The notes below the pieces were generated by a model. That model was not told where the DNA came from. It saw only the letters and a list, made by a program, of their open reading frames with translations, and did not search any database. Source: JASHUC01 sp963849095 (GTDB lineage Bacteria > Pseudomonadota > Gammaproteobacteria > Steroidobacterales > Steroidobacteraceae). Taken from it: 64,000 nt of DNA. The DNA lies in NCBI GenBank assembly GCA_963849095.1, contig CAWKGA010000003.1, positions 186,001 to 250,000 of the forward strand. The letters run 5' to 3'. Of the stretch, positions 8,584 through 18,248 are shown one piece after another. Position 1 is the stretch's first letter. Each line of letters starts with the position of its first letter. The translations under genes were made by a program, and so were the position numbers.

Positions 8584-9204
8584 GCCAGCCTCCGCTCAAG
8601 TAATTGAAGCGACCGGATCGGTCCGCAGTGTTTGAAAAGATCGTTACGCATACACGACGCTCTGCCGATCGACTCGCAATCGCTGTGCCTACCACGCCAC
8701 AAGCGCTGTCTTGGCCTCTTTCACCTGCGCAGACACTTCACGAAACAAGGATTTAGAGCCTCGCTGTCGTGGATCTCCATTGTCGCGGAATTGCGGCAAC
8801 CGGCAGGCGGCGCGCGCGTGGCGGGAAGAACTTCCATCCATGCTCCCGCAAGCTGCTGGTTCAGCAACGCATACGCTTTCCCGAAGGACCACCAGCGTGG
8901 ATCAGGGTTAGCAAGGCTCTTGCCATGCGCAACAAGGCCATCAGTATTCACGGTGCGAAGATGCAGCCCACGGCATGCGCGCCTGACCACGGGACCCTGG
9001 TGCCGACTATAGCGCGGGCGCTCGCGGCTGCCACATGCCTCAGATTGCGGTCACGCTGTTGGCGTGCTTCAGGATCGAACCGGTCCCACTCGAAACCGCC
9101 GACTATTGCGCATCCGATGCCGTCGACAGCAATGACACGCTCCATGGGCGGGCGCACAATCGCCGCGCGAGCTGCGTCACCTCTCACCACAGCGGAAACT
9201 AACA
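8584..9204. other. No convincing gene
   Basis: Short open frames occur on both strands (for example minus 8721-8990 and 8948-9205), but none has a ribosome site, signal peptide or recognisable motif. Composition is normal for the region. It may hold decayed coding sequence and the promoters of the flanking genes. Confidence 0.5.
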
Positions 9205-10425
9205 ATGAATACGTACAAGCTCATCACGTATGCGGGATTGCTGTCGGCCGTCGGCATCGCCGGCACAGGCGCCGCTTGAGGCGACGCTAGCTACCAGGAG
9301 ACCGTGCAGATCAGCGGCGGCTCGATGGTCGAGTCCCTGCGTTCGATGCCGTTCGGACTATCACAGATCCGCAAGATGTTCGACCCGATCAACTCGCAAA
9401 CGATGCTGCACGGCAATCGGCTCGCCACCGTTTCCAAGAGCTCGACCCAGATCATCGATCTGGATCAGGAGACGGTCACGCGGATCGATAACGAGAGAAA
9501 GACCTATTCCGTGACGACGTTCGCGCAGATGCGCCAGATGATCCAGGGCGCGCAGCAGAAGCTCGAGCAGGCACAGGCGCAGCAGACCCAGCAGCAGGCG
9601 GCCGACGCGCGTTCACAGTCATCCGCACCCCCGCTGCAGGTCACTTTCGATCTCTCGGTCAGCACGCCAGGGGTCTCGAAGGTCATCAACGGGGTGATGG
9701 CCCAGGAGCAGCTGATGGTCCTCAAGGAGCCCGTCACGGACCCGAACGCGCCGCCGGCGGCCGGACCGAATACGGTCACGTATACCTACTTGCAGGACAT
9801 CTGGACCGCGCCCGAGCCCGTCGAACTCCAGCAGATCGATGATTTCTACGGGCGCTACGGCAAGGCCCTGATGCGCGGTGTGGATACCAGCGCGTTGACG
9901 AAGGCGATGCGACCAGCGCTCAGCGGCGCGTCAATTGGAGCGGTTTTTGCGAATAACCCGCAGATGGGCACCGCCTTTCAGCAGATGACCCAGAAGATGG
10001 CCGCCGAGATGCAGAAGATCCACGGCGTGCCCGTGCTCGAGATCACGCGGCTCGGCGGCGAGACGATGCCCGCGACGCCGGGGACCGGTGCTGCGCCGCC
10101 GCCGCCAGCGGCGCCCGATCAGAGTTCTGCGATCGCCAGCCAGGCCGCGACCGACACCACCAGCAACGTTGCCGGTTCGCAGATCAGCCGGCTCGGGGCC
10201 TTCGGCTCGGCGCTCGGGAACTCCATGTTCGGCGCCTTCCATCGCAATCCTCCGCCGCCAAAACCTGCGAGCACCACCGGCGCCGCGGCATCGAGCGCCG
10301 TCCTGTTCGAGACGACGACGCAGAAGTCCGCTTTCTCGCAGGACAGTATTCCCTCCAGCACCTTCGATATTCCGGCGGGCTACCGCAGGGTCGACGCAAA
10401 CGATCTCAATCAAGCATCGCGGTAA
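9205..10425 (+). pseudogene. Exported protein gene interrupted by an in-frame TGA after the signal peptide
   Basis: ATG at 9205 opens a 24-residue signal-peptide-like stretch (MNTYKLITYAGLLSAVGIAG). An in-frame TGA at 9277-9279 ends it, and the same frame then stays open to 10425. The downstream part (SYQETVQISGGSMVES..., about 380 residues) has a Gln-rich segment near 9540-9610, proline-rich linkers and a C-terminal FDIPAGYRRV. It has no start as good as 9205; the first internal candidate is the GTG at 9304. A single change of TGA, for example to TGG, would restore one exported protein of about 406 residues. Family not recognised. Confidence 0.65.
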
Positions 10426-10669
10426 CGATCCTCGCCGGTCTTCGATGGACGATCCTCCACATCAGCCCCGTGGATCAGGTCCAAGACGCGGCTAGCCCTT
10501 TGGCCTCGTCTTCGAGCGCTCGAGAATGTGGTCGTCATGAGTGGTGGACGGCGGGGCGAGTGGCTGAGCTCAAGATGCAGCATTCCGCCAGAGGCCCTCT
10601 CGCGCCCCCGAGGCGCCTCGTGGTACGATTTTGCGAAGAGCGCGACTCGCACTCTGTGGTGGATTGACG

Positions 10670-11668
10670 ATGGAGCGATCCTTAGCTCATCTCGCACCCC
10701 GCAACTGCGGCTGGGCAGTCGGCTTTCTCGGCGCGTTGCTCACTGCGGCCCTCGCCGCGGCGGCCCAGCCGGCAGATCAGTCGGCGCCACAGAACTCTCA
10801 TCCGCTGCAGGAAGTGCGGGTCACCGCCTCGAGACTCGACCGGCGGACGTTGAAACGTGTCGCCATCCAGTTCGTGAAACTGCACGGGGCAGTGAGCACG
10901 ACCACCGATCAAATCGGTCGCTGGCGGATGGATGTGTGTCCGCAGGTGACCGGACTGAACCCGCGGGCCGGGGCGTTTGTCTCGCGCCGCGTGAAGGCGG
11001 TCGCGCGGAGGGTTGGCGCACCGACCCGTGGGGTTGGCAAAAGATGCGCGGTCAACGTCGAGATCGTCTTCACTCCCCAGCCGCAGCAATTGCTGAATCA
11101 CATTGCCAAGGCCTATCCGGGGCTTCTCGGATCGGCCCGGTCGGCGGGCGACACCATCGTTCGCCGCGCCATTCAATCCTGGTACCTTACCGGGACGAAG
11201 GCGGAGCCGGGTTGGGAAGAGTCGCCCGTCAGGTTCGGGATAGAGACGGCACAAGACGCGGTCAGTCCACCTCTCCCGGACGGCGCGCATGTCGATCCGG
11301 CGTACGGGTCGGGTTTTGCCGCCGGCCTCGCCGGCAGCCACCTCGGCAAAGCCCTCTCTAGCGAGCTCGTCCACGTGCTCGTCGTCGTGGATACCCGCAA
11401 AGTGGCCGGAGATTCGCTGCGGTCGATCTCCGATTACGTCGCCATGCTCGCACTAACGCGGATGGGCTCGCTCGATGGCTGCAGCGGGCTGCCGAGCATC
11501 ATCGACCTGCTGTCATCCGGCTGCGGCTCGACCGCCAAGCCGCAGGCGCTCACCGCGGCGGACACCGCCTACCTCAAGGCGCTGTACTCCGCGGACCTCG
11601 AGATGAACCTCAACATCGAGCTGGGGGATATGCGCGATCGAATGGTGACGGCGATCGCGGGCCGATAG
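10670..11668 (+). CDS. Exported protein of unknown function (332 aa)
   Basis: ATG at 10670 begins MERSLAHLAPRNCGW and a long signal peptide ending ALAAAAQ. The mature part begins with EVRVTASRLDRRTLKRVAIQFV and a conserved-looking DQIGRWRMDVCPQVTGL segment. A cysteine-bearing region (DGCSGLPSIIDLLSSGC) lies near residue 280. No catalytic motif is recognisable. Similar exported proteins exist in proteobacteria without assigned function. It is in the same orientation as the interrupted gene upstream, 245 bases away, so a shared operon is uncertain. Confidence 0.65.
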   Translation: MERSLAHLAPRNCGWAVGFLGALLTAALAAAAQPADQSAPQNSHPLQEVRVTASRLDRRTLKRVAIQFVKLHGAVSTTTDQIGRWRMDVCPQVTGLNPRAGAFVSRRVKAVARRVGAPTRGVGKRCAVNVEIVFTPQPQQLLNHIAKAYPGLLGSARSAGDTIVRRAIQSWYLTGTKAEPGWEESPVRFGIETAQDAVSPPLPDGAHVDPAYGSGFAAGLAGSHLGKALSSELVHVLVVVDTRKVAGDSLRSISDYVAMLALTRMGSLDGCSGLPSIIDLLSSGCGSTAKPQALTAADTAYLKALYSADLEMNLNIELGDMRDRMVTAIAGR

Positions 11669-11829
11669 GCCGGAGTTGCCGGCTGCGACGGACTTGAATG
11701 TCGTAGCGGGGCTATGTGGACGATCACTCGCTGCGGCTCTGACGTAGTGAGGTTGGGCTCTCTAAGCCCACAGCGAACCCTCCTGAAATCACCATGGATA
11801 ACCTGGAGGGCATCAAATCACCTCGGCGC

Positions 11830-13032
11830 TCACGGAGCCGAAGTTTGCGGAATCATGGTCATGTACTTGTTCCACTGAGCGGCCACCTCATCGCAACGTG
11901 TCCGGGTGAAGTCGGCGGATCTTTGGGCGATTTGCTGCTTGATCAGGTCCCAGCCCTTGCGAACATTGACCATGCCGTCGGTGTCCTGTGTGTGCTCCTG
12001 CATGATCTTGAGAACAGCATTGGCTTCTTCCTCCGCGCTTCGCGCGCCCTTCGGTAAGAACCCCTTGCTTACGCACAGGTCGTATTGAGAAGCCACGCCG
12101 CCGAAAAAGATGCCGAACTCCATGGCGTCCGCAGGCTTGGATTTCATCGGGACAATCGTATTTGCGTCCGCATACGCTCCGTTCTGAAAGACAAAGCGCG
12201 TAACCTTCGTCCGGAACACCAGATTGCCGCAGGCGCCCTCGTTACGCTGGACCGCCGTGAGCAGATCGAAGTACCCGGGGTCGGATCCGTGACCGCTCCG
12301 CGTGACGTCGAGTCTCACCGATTGAGATTGCGCTCCCTCGCAAGCGCCTGGGCTCGGGCTCCCATCGAAGCCGATCGATAGCGCCGTCAACAGTGTGCCC
12401 CGAAACGGCACGAGCAGCTTGATGCGTTTCTGTTCATATCCCTGATGATCATCCTCGAGGCGATAGAGCACGCCGTAGCGATCTGGACCGATCTTCAAAA
12501 GACTGAAATAATTGCCGCCACCGGTGCCCCAGCCCAGAATCTGGGCCCTGCTCTCAATCTTCCAACCGTTATCTCGAAACGCAAACACGGCCCCGCCGAT
12601 CACCGGCGCGCAAGCGTGGCAGCGGAACTCGTCTTCCGGCACCGGCGTCAACCGAGTTATGACGACGCTTTTTTCGACCCCACCTTCCGAGAAGTCGGCT
12701 TGGTAAGCAACCGAAACGTACGCGAGGTCTCTCGACTGTCCCCTCTGCTGCCCCCGGCCGAAATACTGTGTGAGCTCTTGCGCCTTCCATGTCGTGCCGC
12801 CGTAGATCTGCGTCACCGCGGCCCCCGCATCAAGCGGCGCAGCGGTCGCCATTTTGCTTGCCACACTGTCTGCGCCCGTCCCTGCGAGTACAGTTGATAA
12901 GGCCGTCACCGCCACTACGCCGCACAAGAAGGCCATGCCGAGGTGACGCCATCGCGGCGCGCCGCATGTCGGGCTTGCCGCTGCTTGATCAGAAAGTCCA
13001 CCGTCGCACTCCGCGCATTTGACGATCGCCAC
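11830..13032 (-). CDS. Zinc-ribbon membrane-anchored protein of unknown function
   Basis: The first 25 residues contain CAEC and PTCGAP, a zinc-ribbon-like knuckle with one of the four usual cysteines missing. One hydrophobic segment follows (about residues 32-50, MAFLCGVVAVTALSTVLAG), then a 345-residue presumably extracytoplasmic domain. That domain has a CHAC motif (about 146-149) and other scattered cysteines. The C-terminal 70 residues are helical and charged. The layout resembles membrane proteins whose N-terminal ribbon faces the cytoplasm. No family name can be given. It is convergent with the preceding gene. Confidence 0.6.
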   Translation of the reverse strand: MAIVKCAECDGGLSDQAAASPTCGAPRWRHLGMAFLCGVVAVTALSTVLAGTGADSVASKMATAAPLDAGAAVTQIYGGTTWKAQELTQYFGRGQQRGQSRDLAYVSVAYQADFSEGGVEKSVVITRLTPVPEDEFRCHACAPVIGGAVFAFRDNGWKIESRAQILGWGTGGGNYFSLLKIGPDRYGVLYRLEDDHQGYEQKRIKLLVPFRGTLLTALSIGFDGSPSPGACEGAQSQSVRLDVTRSGHGSDPGYFDLLTAVQRNEGACGNLVFRTKVTRFVFQNGAYADANTIVPMKSKPADAMEFGIFFGGVASQYDLCVSKGFLPKGARSAEEEANAVLKIMQEHTQDTDGMVNVRKGWDLIKQQIAQRSADFTRTRCDEVAAQWNKYMTMIPQTSAP

Positions 13033-13506
13033 CCGGATCTCCTCCCGTTCGTCTGAGGGTAAGGTATATCAGACCCTGTAGCTCAAGACTGGTACGTGAT
13101 TAGCATCACACCTCTCTCCGCAGGCGCGTGTTTGCGTCTACGATTCGACATCGGCCCGTGAAAATATCGTAGCGCGAACCTGGGCGGCGTCCGCGGATCT
13201 GATGTACCGCAAACAGGTCGAGCATGGACTCGACGCGCTCAGGAATCTTTCTGCGGTGCTGGCATGAATGCGCCGCCAGTCGCCGGGCATCGACCGCATC
13301 CACCTTGCCGCCTCCGCTTGCATTCTATCGCCGTGTCCACGTCGGGATTGGGCACGCGCGAAATCTGTCACGCCCGCACGGGCGGAGGCACGCGAGACCA
13401 GGCGCGCGGGATTCCCGCTACCGATGGCGGGCCGGTGCGCGCACCAAATCTGCCACACTTGCGGCGCACGATGAGAGCTTCACGTGGACACGCGGAGAGT
13501 TCCTCG

Positions 13507-14358
13507 ATGGCCGACCTCTCGTCGCTCGACTACGAAGACATCATCCGCCGCATGGGCCGCGACCTGGCGGACCGCTACGACGAAGAGCTGGAGATGGAAA
13601 TTGAAGATCGCCATCCGCTCAGTGAGCCGCGGCGTGCCTCTCAAGAGGAGTTCCAGGGGTATCGGCAGCATTATTTCCAGCAGCTTTTTCGGCTGCAGGC
13701 TGAGTTGGTGAAGCTGCAGGACTGGGTCATCACCACTCGCGAGCGAGTCGTAATCCTGTTCGAAGGACTCGACGCCGCCGGCAAGGGAAGCGTCATCAAG
13801 CGCATCACGCAGTGCCTGAATCCACGCGTCTGCCGCGTCGCGGCGCTACCCGCACCCAACGACCGTGAGCGCACGCAGTGGTACTTTCAGCGCTACGCGG
13901 CGCACGTGCCCGCGGCGGGGGAGATCGTGCTCTTCGACCGCAGCTGGTACAACCGCGCGGGCGTCGAGCACGTGATGGGCTTCTGCACGGCGGATGAGCA
14001 CGAGGAGTTCTTCCGCTCCGTTCCGGAGTTTGAGCGCATGCTCGTCCGCTCCGGCATCCGCTTGCTCAAGTACTGGTTCTCGATCACCGACGAGGAGCAG
14101 CATCTGCGGTTCCTCGGCCGAATTCACGATCCCATGAAGCAATGGAAGCTCAGTCCGATGGACCTCGAGTCGCGGCGTCGCTGGGAGGACTACACCAAAG
14201 CGAAGGAAGTGATGTTGCAGCGTTCGCACATTCCCGAGGCGCGGTGGTGGGTCGTGCAGGCGGTCGACAAGAAGCGCGGACGCCTCAACTGCATCGATCA
14301 CCTGTTGAAGCAGTTTCCCTACGCGGAGATAGAGAAACCGACTATCGCCTTGCCTTAG
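13507..14358 (+). CDS. ppk2: Polyphosphate kinase 2 family protein
   Basis: PPK2 enzymes transfer phosphate between polyphosphate and nucleotides. The 283-residue product has the Walker A motif EGLDAAGKGS near residue 86, the lid-region NDRERTQWYFQRY and Walker B-like IVLFDRSWYNRAGVEHVMGF. It also has the family MKQWKLSPMDLESRRRWEDYTKAKEVML segment. The ATG at 13507 has GGAGAG at good spacing; an upstream in-frame extension to 13264 is not typical of the family. Whether it makes GTP, ATP or AMP-derived products cannot be told. It appears monocistronic. Confidence 0.92.
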   Translation: MADLSSLDYEDIIRRMGRDLADRYDEELEMEIEDRHPLSEPRRASQEEFQGYRQHYFQQLFRLQAELVKLQDWVITTRERVVILFEGLDAAGKGSVIKRITQCLNPRVCRVAALPAPNDRERTQWYFQRYAAHVPAAGEIVLFDRSWYNRAGVEHVMGFCTADEHEEFFRSVPEFERMLVRSGIRLLKYWFSITDEEQHLRFLGRIHDPMKQWKLSPMDLESRRRWEDYTKAKEVMLQRSHIPEARWWVVQAVDKKRGRLNCIDHLLKQFPYAEIEKPTIALP

Positions 14359-14694
14359 CGCGAGCACCACGAGCACTATTCCCGTCAAGCAGTGCCGGCT
14401 GAAACGCTCGTGCCGGAGATCTACTGAACCCTCGGTGGCGTGCCCGCGCGTGGCGCAATCCCAATACGGCGGGGCCTGCCACCGGTCCAGGCCATTCCCC
14501 TTCTCAAGCAATAACTTGGCACTCTACACGTCTGAGTTCGGCCGCGGGTGTGTGCAAACTCCGTGTGCGAGCAGTTCGTGCTCTCTAGCGTGGGCTATAT
14601 GGCATCTCGAGCAGGCGAGGTTCATCAGAACAGCACGTACGTGCTCCATGTCGCGAGCCCCAGGGCTATGGCGGGTGTGGTGCGGTGCGCCCCC
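14359..14694. other. Intergenic, no gene seen
   Basis: 336 bases between convergent ppk2 and the DUF4242 gene. No open frame with a start signal and no clear terminator hairpin was found. Confidence 0.5.
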
Positions 14695-14967
14695 TTACTC
14701 CGCCGTTGCGGGATCGATGACCGAGCTCACAGCGGAGACTTTGTTGGCGGGGAAGCCGCCGAGCTCCGCGTGCCGCCTGACGAGCGACTCGTCGGTCGCG
14801 TAGTAGATACAGTAGATCTTGTCGCCGGTGACGTAGCTGTGCATCCACTGGATGCTCGGACCGAGGCTGCTCAGCACCCCGCAGGATTTCTTCGAGATCG
14901 CTTTGAGCTCGCTCGGACTCAGCTTGCCGGCTCCAGGGATCTCTCGCTCGATGACGAACTTCGGCAT
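14695..14967 (-). CDS. DUF4242 domain protein (90 aa)
   Basis: A 90-residue cytoplasmic protein covering a single DUF4242 domain: MPKFVIEREIPGAGKLS at the start, the central IQWMHSYVTGDKIYCIYYA and the C-terminal HAELGGFPANKVSAV. Some family members bind nickel or other metals as ferredoxin-fold oligomers; function is otherwise unknown. A GGAG site precedes the ATG at 14967. An array of 11-bp-spaced heptamers lies 60 bases upstream (15027-15055), shared with the urcA gene and the small peptide gene at 21207, so these genes may be co-regulated. Confidence 0.85.
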   Translation of the reverse strand: MPKFVIEREIPGAGKLSPSELKAISKKSCGVLSSLGPSIQWMHSYVTGDKIYCIYYATDESLVRRHAELGGFPANKVSAVSSVIDPATAE

Positions 14968-15026
14968 GTCTCGCTCCGGATGGGTGGATGGCGCGGACCA
15001 GTGTCCCTCGCGCGGGGAACGGCGTC

Positions 15027-15055
15027 TTGAAACCGCAATGAAATTATTCTAAAGC
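15027..15055 (-). promoter_or_regulatory. 11-bp direct-repeat array A (upstream of DUF4242 gene)
   Basis: On the plus strand three heptamers start exactly 11 bases apart: TTGAAAC (15027), ATGAAAT (15038) and CTAAAGC (15049). They are preceded by CGGCGTC, giving the core CGGCGTCTTGAA. The gene-proximal end is 60 bases from the DUF4242 start. Matching arrays are at 15605-15644 and 21092-21131. Confidence 0.6.
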
Positions 15056-15117
15056 CATTTCCCGGGTCGGGTGCGCCGGAAAGCACAACGAAACCAGAGT
15101 GTTGCAAGCTATCGGTC

Positions 15118-15149
15118 GAAAAAACGGCGGGCGATGGCTCGCCCGCCGT
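15118..15149 (-). terminator. Rho-independent terminator of the urcA-type gene
   Basis: An 11-bp perfect GC-rich stem (15124-15134 with 15139-15149) and a 4-base loop, followed on the minus strand by a run of six T. It lies 22 bases after the urcA stop. Confidence 0.88.
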
Positions 15150-15170
15150 GCAACAAGATCGCCGCGGGAC

Positions 15171-15533
15171 TCAGCGGCGGGCCAGGAGCTTGGGTACGCT
15201 CTTGCCTGTGTGCAGTGCAGTAAGTGCCGGCCGGTTCACCTGCTCGACGGCGGCATCGATGAGGGTTTGACGGCATTTCGTGTTCTCGATCTCGCTCGAC
15301 GCGCTCGCCGGCTCGACGATCTTCAAGCAGACCTGCCATGCCGCACTCCGAATGCGGCCGTAGAGCGCGTGGACGCCCGTGTCAGTCGTGAGGTCGAGGT
15401 CGGCGAAGTGCACTATCTGGCTCGCCGCCCCGGGCTGACCCTCCACCGGGGCCGCCGCGAAGGACGGCGCCGCGAGCGCAACGGCGGTGACGAGGGCTGT
15501 GGTGACTGATGCGACTTTCATTAGCGTCTTCAT
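15171..15533 (-). CDS. UrcA family exported protein (120 aa)
   Basis: Signal peptide at residues 1-26 (MKTLMKVASVTTALVTAVALA, cleaved after SFA). The mature domain has the UrcA pattern: IVHFADLDLTTDTGVHALYGRIRSAAWQVC, then a second Cys in TKCRQTLIDAAVEQVN, the two cysteines probably forming a disulfide. UrcA-family proteins are small periplasmic proteins of unknown function, often present in several copies per genome. A strong terminator follows and an 11-bp-repeat operator (15605-15644) lies between it and the divergent regulator at 15699. Confidence 0.85.
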   Translation of the reverse strand: MKTLMKVASVTTALVTAVALAAPSFAAAPVEGQPGAASQIVHFADLDLTTDTGVHALYGRIRSAAWQVCLKIVEPASASSEIENTKCRQTLIDAAVEQVNRPALTALHTGKSVPKLLARR

Positions 15534-15604
15534 GGTCGATCTCCCATACGTTTGAGGTTGAGATGCTGGACGACCACAGCATTCATCGAACTCCCGCCGG
15601 AGTC

Positions 15605-15644
15605 TTGAATCGTTGCTGAAACGTCGCTAAATCGTTTCTAAAGA
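15605..15644. promoter_or_regulatory. 11-bp direct-repeat array B (urcA / regulator divergent region)
   Basis: Four heptamers start exactly 11 bases apart on the plus strand: TTGAATC (15605), CTGAAAC (15616), CTAAATC (15627) and CTAAAGA (15638). The proximal core is CGGAGTCTTGAA. The array is 72 bases from the urcA start and 55 from the regulator start. The period of one helical turn suits tandem binding of an OmpR-type winged helix. Confidence 0.62.
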
Positions 15645-15698
15645 TCTATAATTCGCGCCACCCACCGCCCCGAGCGGATCGCACCAGGCACGAGCCGT

Positions 15699-18221
15699 AT
15701 GGAACTGATACGCGTCGGGCCTTTCGAGCTCTATCCGTCCGAGCGGTTGCTCCGTGCCGGAGGCAAGCGCGTCGAGCTCGGCGCCCGCGCCTTCGACCTG
15801 CTCTTGGTCCTCGTCGAGAACGCCGGCCGGCTGGTCGCCAAGTCGGCTCTTCTCGATCGCGTGTGGCCCGGACTCGTAGTCGAGGAGAACAACTTACCCA
15901 CGCAGATCGCGAGCCTGCGGCGCGCGCTCGGCGCTCAGGCGATCCGCACGGTGCCGGGTTTCGGCTACCGCCTCGAGCTGGCGGTCTCGACCGACTCGCC
16001 CGAGGAGACGCCCGCGCCGGGTCCGCCCAGACGAAATCCGGAGCCGCCGCGACTCGCCGTCTCGCGCCACCCCTGGCCGGACCGCCTCGGACCACTGCTC
16101 GGGCGCGACGACGACGTACGCAACGTCCAGCAAGCCTTGATGCGCTCGTGCCTCGTGACGATCGTCGGGATCGCGGGCGTCGGCAAGACTCGGCTCGCTC
16201 AGGAGATGCTGGTGCACGAAGCGGGAAAGTCCGCGACCGTCGCGTGGGTCTCGCTCGCTCCACTCGATAACATGCGGCAAGTCCCAGCCGCGATCGCCCT
16301 CTCGCTCGGGCTGTCGCTGCCGGAGGGCGTCGACGGATTCGTCGCGCTGAGCCAGGCGCTCGAGGACGTGTCGGTTCTGCTGATTCTCGACTGCGCGGAA
16401 CGCCTCGCCGAGGGACTCGCGAGGCCCGTCGCAGAGCTCGTGTCGCGAACGCAGGACGCGCGCGTACTGGTGACGAGCCAGGTCCCGCTCGGCATCGCCG
16501 GGGAAATCGTCTATCGCCTGTCGGCACTGCCGGTGCCCGAGCCGGGGACGCCGAACGAGGACGCGGTCGGGTATGCGGCCGTTGCGCTGTTTGCAGAGCG
16601 CGCCGCAGCGGCGGATCGGCGATTCAAGCTGTCGGCCGGGAATACCGAGCTGGTCGTCGAGATCTGCAGGCAGCTCGACGGCATTCCTCTCGCGCTGGAG
16701 CTCGCCGCCGCTCGCGTTCCGGCGCTTGGGACCGCCACGTTGCTCGAGCGCCTCGACGATCGGTTTCGGCTGCTCCGGCTTTCCGGGCAACCTTCCGATC
16801 CGCGCCATGGCACACTGCACGCGGCATTCGAATGGAGCTACAACTTGCTCGCGCCGTCGGAGCAGCGCGTGCTGAACCGGCTCGGCGCGTTCGCCGGGAG
16901 CTTTTCGCTCAACGCTGCCGCGGCCTGCGTCGCGGACGAGACTGTCGACACGACCGCGGCGATCGACCTTCTCGCGCGGCTGGTCGATCGCTCGCTCGTA
17001 ACCGTCCTCGCCCTCGACCCGCCGCGCTACACGCTGCTGGAGACCGCTCGTCACTACGCTCTCGCGCGACTCGCGGCGGATGCGCAGCTCGAGGCCGCGC
17101 GGGGGCGCATGGCGGTGACGATGCGCGACCTGCTCGACCGCGCCTACCAGGAATACTGGTCGCTCGACGAAGCCCTCTGGTTGGATCACTACAAGCCCGA
17201 GCTCGCCAATGTGCGCGCGGCCCTCGATTGGGCTACGGGCAACGACCGCGCGCTCTCCATCGCTTTGTTCGGCTCGGCGTGGCCGCTGTTCGTCGAGACG
17301 GACCTCTGCGCCGAAGGCCGCGCGCGCTACACGCAAATGCTCGCCCTTCTCTCCGACGACGTGCCCCGCGCCCGCGTGGGCCGTTTCTGGGAAGCGATCG
17401 CGACGTACGATTCGGAGCGACAATTCGAGCGCGCGCAGTACGCGGCCGAGCTCGCCGCCTTGCACGCCGAGACTTCCGACACGCGCTCGCGCTACTACGC
17501 GCTGATGCAGCTCGCGCTCAGCGCGCGTGCCACCGCCGCCGCGCGCTCCGCGTTCGATGCCGCCCGAGGGCTCGAGGATCCCGGGTGGCCGGCGCGCCTA
17601 CTGGCCCACGGAGCGATCGTCGAAGGCGCATTGCTCACCAGCGTCGGGCAGTTCATCGAAGCTCGCGCCGCGTACGAGCGTGCCGTCCGGCTCGCGTTGA
17701 CGACGAGCGAGCGGCTGGCACTCTCTGCGACGGTCCGCATCGTCGAGCTCGACGTCGCGTGTGGGAACACCGCCGCGGCCCTCCAATTGGGCCGACCGCT
17801 CACGATCAGCCTGCGACATCTAGGGCGGCGGGAGACGCGATTCGAGCTGTTGGCGCTCAGCTTCGCCGCGCTGCTTACTGCCCGGGAGTTGGACGAGGCA
17901 CGCGCGACAGGCGCTGAGCTCTTCGAAGTCGCCCTCCGTCTCAAGACGAGCAAGCTCTACACCGTGCTCGACGCCATGGCCCTGCTCGCTTGCGAGGAGC
18001 ACCGCTTCGAGGCGGCGGCCCGCATCGCGGCCTGCTCGCACGCCGCGCACGAATTGCGGGGGCCAGCGGCTCGGACTCCTGCCGAGGAGCGGATGCGGGC
18101 GACCGTCGCGGCGGCCCTCGAGGAGAGCATCGGGCCGGACTGGCTGGCGGCCGGCAGCCGCCACCGCGAGCCGCTCGACGACTCGGGAGCGTGCTCACTC
18201 GCACTGGGCCTGCTTCCTTAG
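15699..18221 (+). CDS. Winged-helix / NTPase / TPR transcriptional regulator
   Basis: 840 residues with three parts. Residues about 1-95 are an OmpR/PhoB-type winged-helix DNA-binding domain (ERLLRAGGKRVELGARAFDLL... VPGFGYRLEL) with no receiver domain in front. Residues about 125-420 form a STAND-type NTPase with P-loop GIAGVGKTRLAQ (about 157-168), Walker B VLLILDCAERL (about 225) and a GxPLALELAAARV motif. The C-terminal 400 residues are alpha-helical, TPR-like repeats. Such proteins are thought to be ligand- or protein-sensing activators, related in layout to AfsR/MalT-like regulators. No good ribosome site is visible before the ATG. It is divergent from urcA and is the obvious candidate to bind the 11-bp arrays. 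Confidence 0.85.
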   Translation: MELIRVGPFELYPSERLLRAGGKRVELGARAFDLLLVLVENAGRLVAKSALLDRVWPGLVVEENNLPTQIASLRRALGAQAIRTVPGFGYRLELAVSTDSPEETPAPGPPRRNPEPPRLAVSRHPWPDRLGPLLGRDDDVRNVQQALMRSCLVTIVGIAGVGKTRLAQEMLVHEAGKSATVAWVSLAPLDNMRQVPAAIALSLGLSLPEGVDGFVALSQALEDVSVLLILDCAERLAEGLARPVAELVSRTQDARVLVTSQVPLGIAGEIVYRLSALPVPEPGTPNEDAVGYAAVALFAERAAAADRRFKLSAGNTELVVEICRQLDGIPLALELAAARVPALGTATLLERLDDRFRLLRLSGQPSDPRHGTLHAAFEWSYNLLAPSEQRVLNRLGAFAGSFSLNAAAACVADETVDTTAAIDLLARLVDRSLVTVLALDPPRYTLLETARHYALARLAADAQLEAARGRMAVTMRDLLDRAYQEYWSLDEALWLDHYKPELANVRAALDWATGNDRALSIALFGSAWPLFVETDLCAEGRARYTQMLALLSDDVPRARVGRFWEAIATYDSERQFERAQYAAELAALHAETSDTRSRYYALMQLALSARATAAARSAFDAARGLEDPGWPARLLAHGAIVEGALLTSVGQFIEARAAYERAVRLALTTSERLALSATVRIVELDVACGNTAAALQLGRPLTISLRHLGRRETRFELLALSFAALLTARELDEARATGAELFEVALRLKTSKLYTVLDAMALLACEEHRFEAAARIAACSHAAHELRGPAARTPAEERMRATVAAALEESIGPDWLAAGSRHREPLDDSGACSLALGLLP

Positions 18222-18248
18222 AGACGGTAGTCGGAAGCAACACCGTAG

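Noticed and set aside
8721..8990. 89-residue minus-strand frame (SLANPDPRWWSFGKAYALLNQQ)
   Set aside because: Some protein-like texture but no start signal, family match or neighbour support.
13106..13303. Possible IS110-type transposase fragment on the minus strand (VDAVDARRLAAHS)
   Set aside because: Only a dozen residues are suggestive and neither catalytic Asp motifs nor ends are present.
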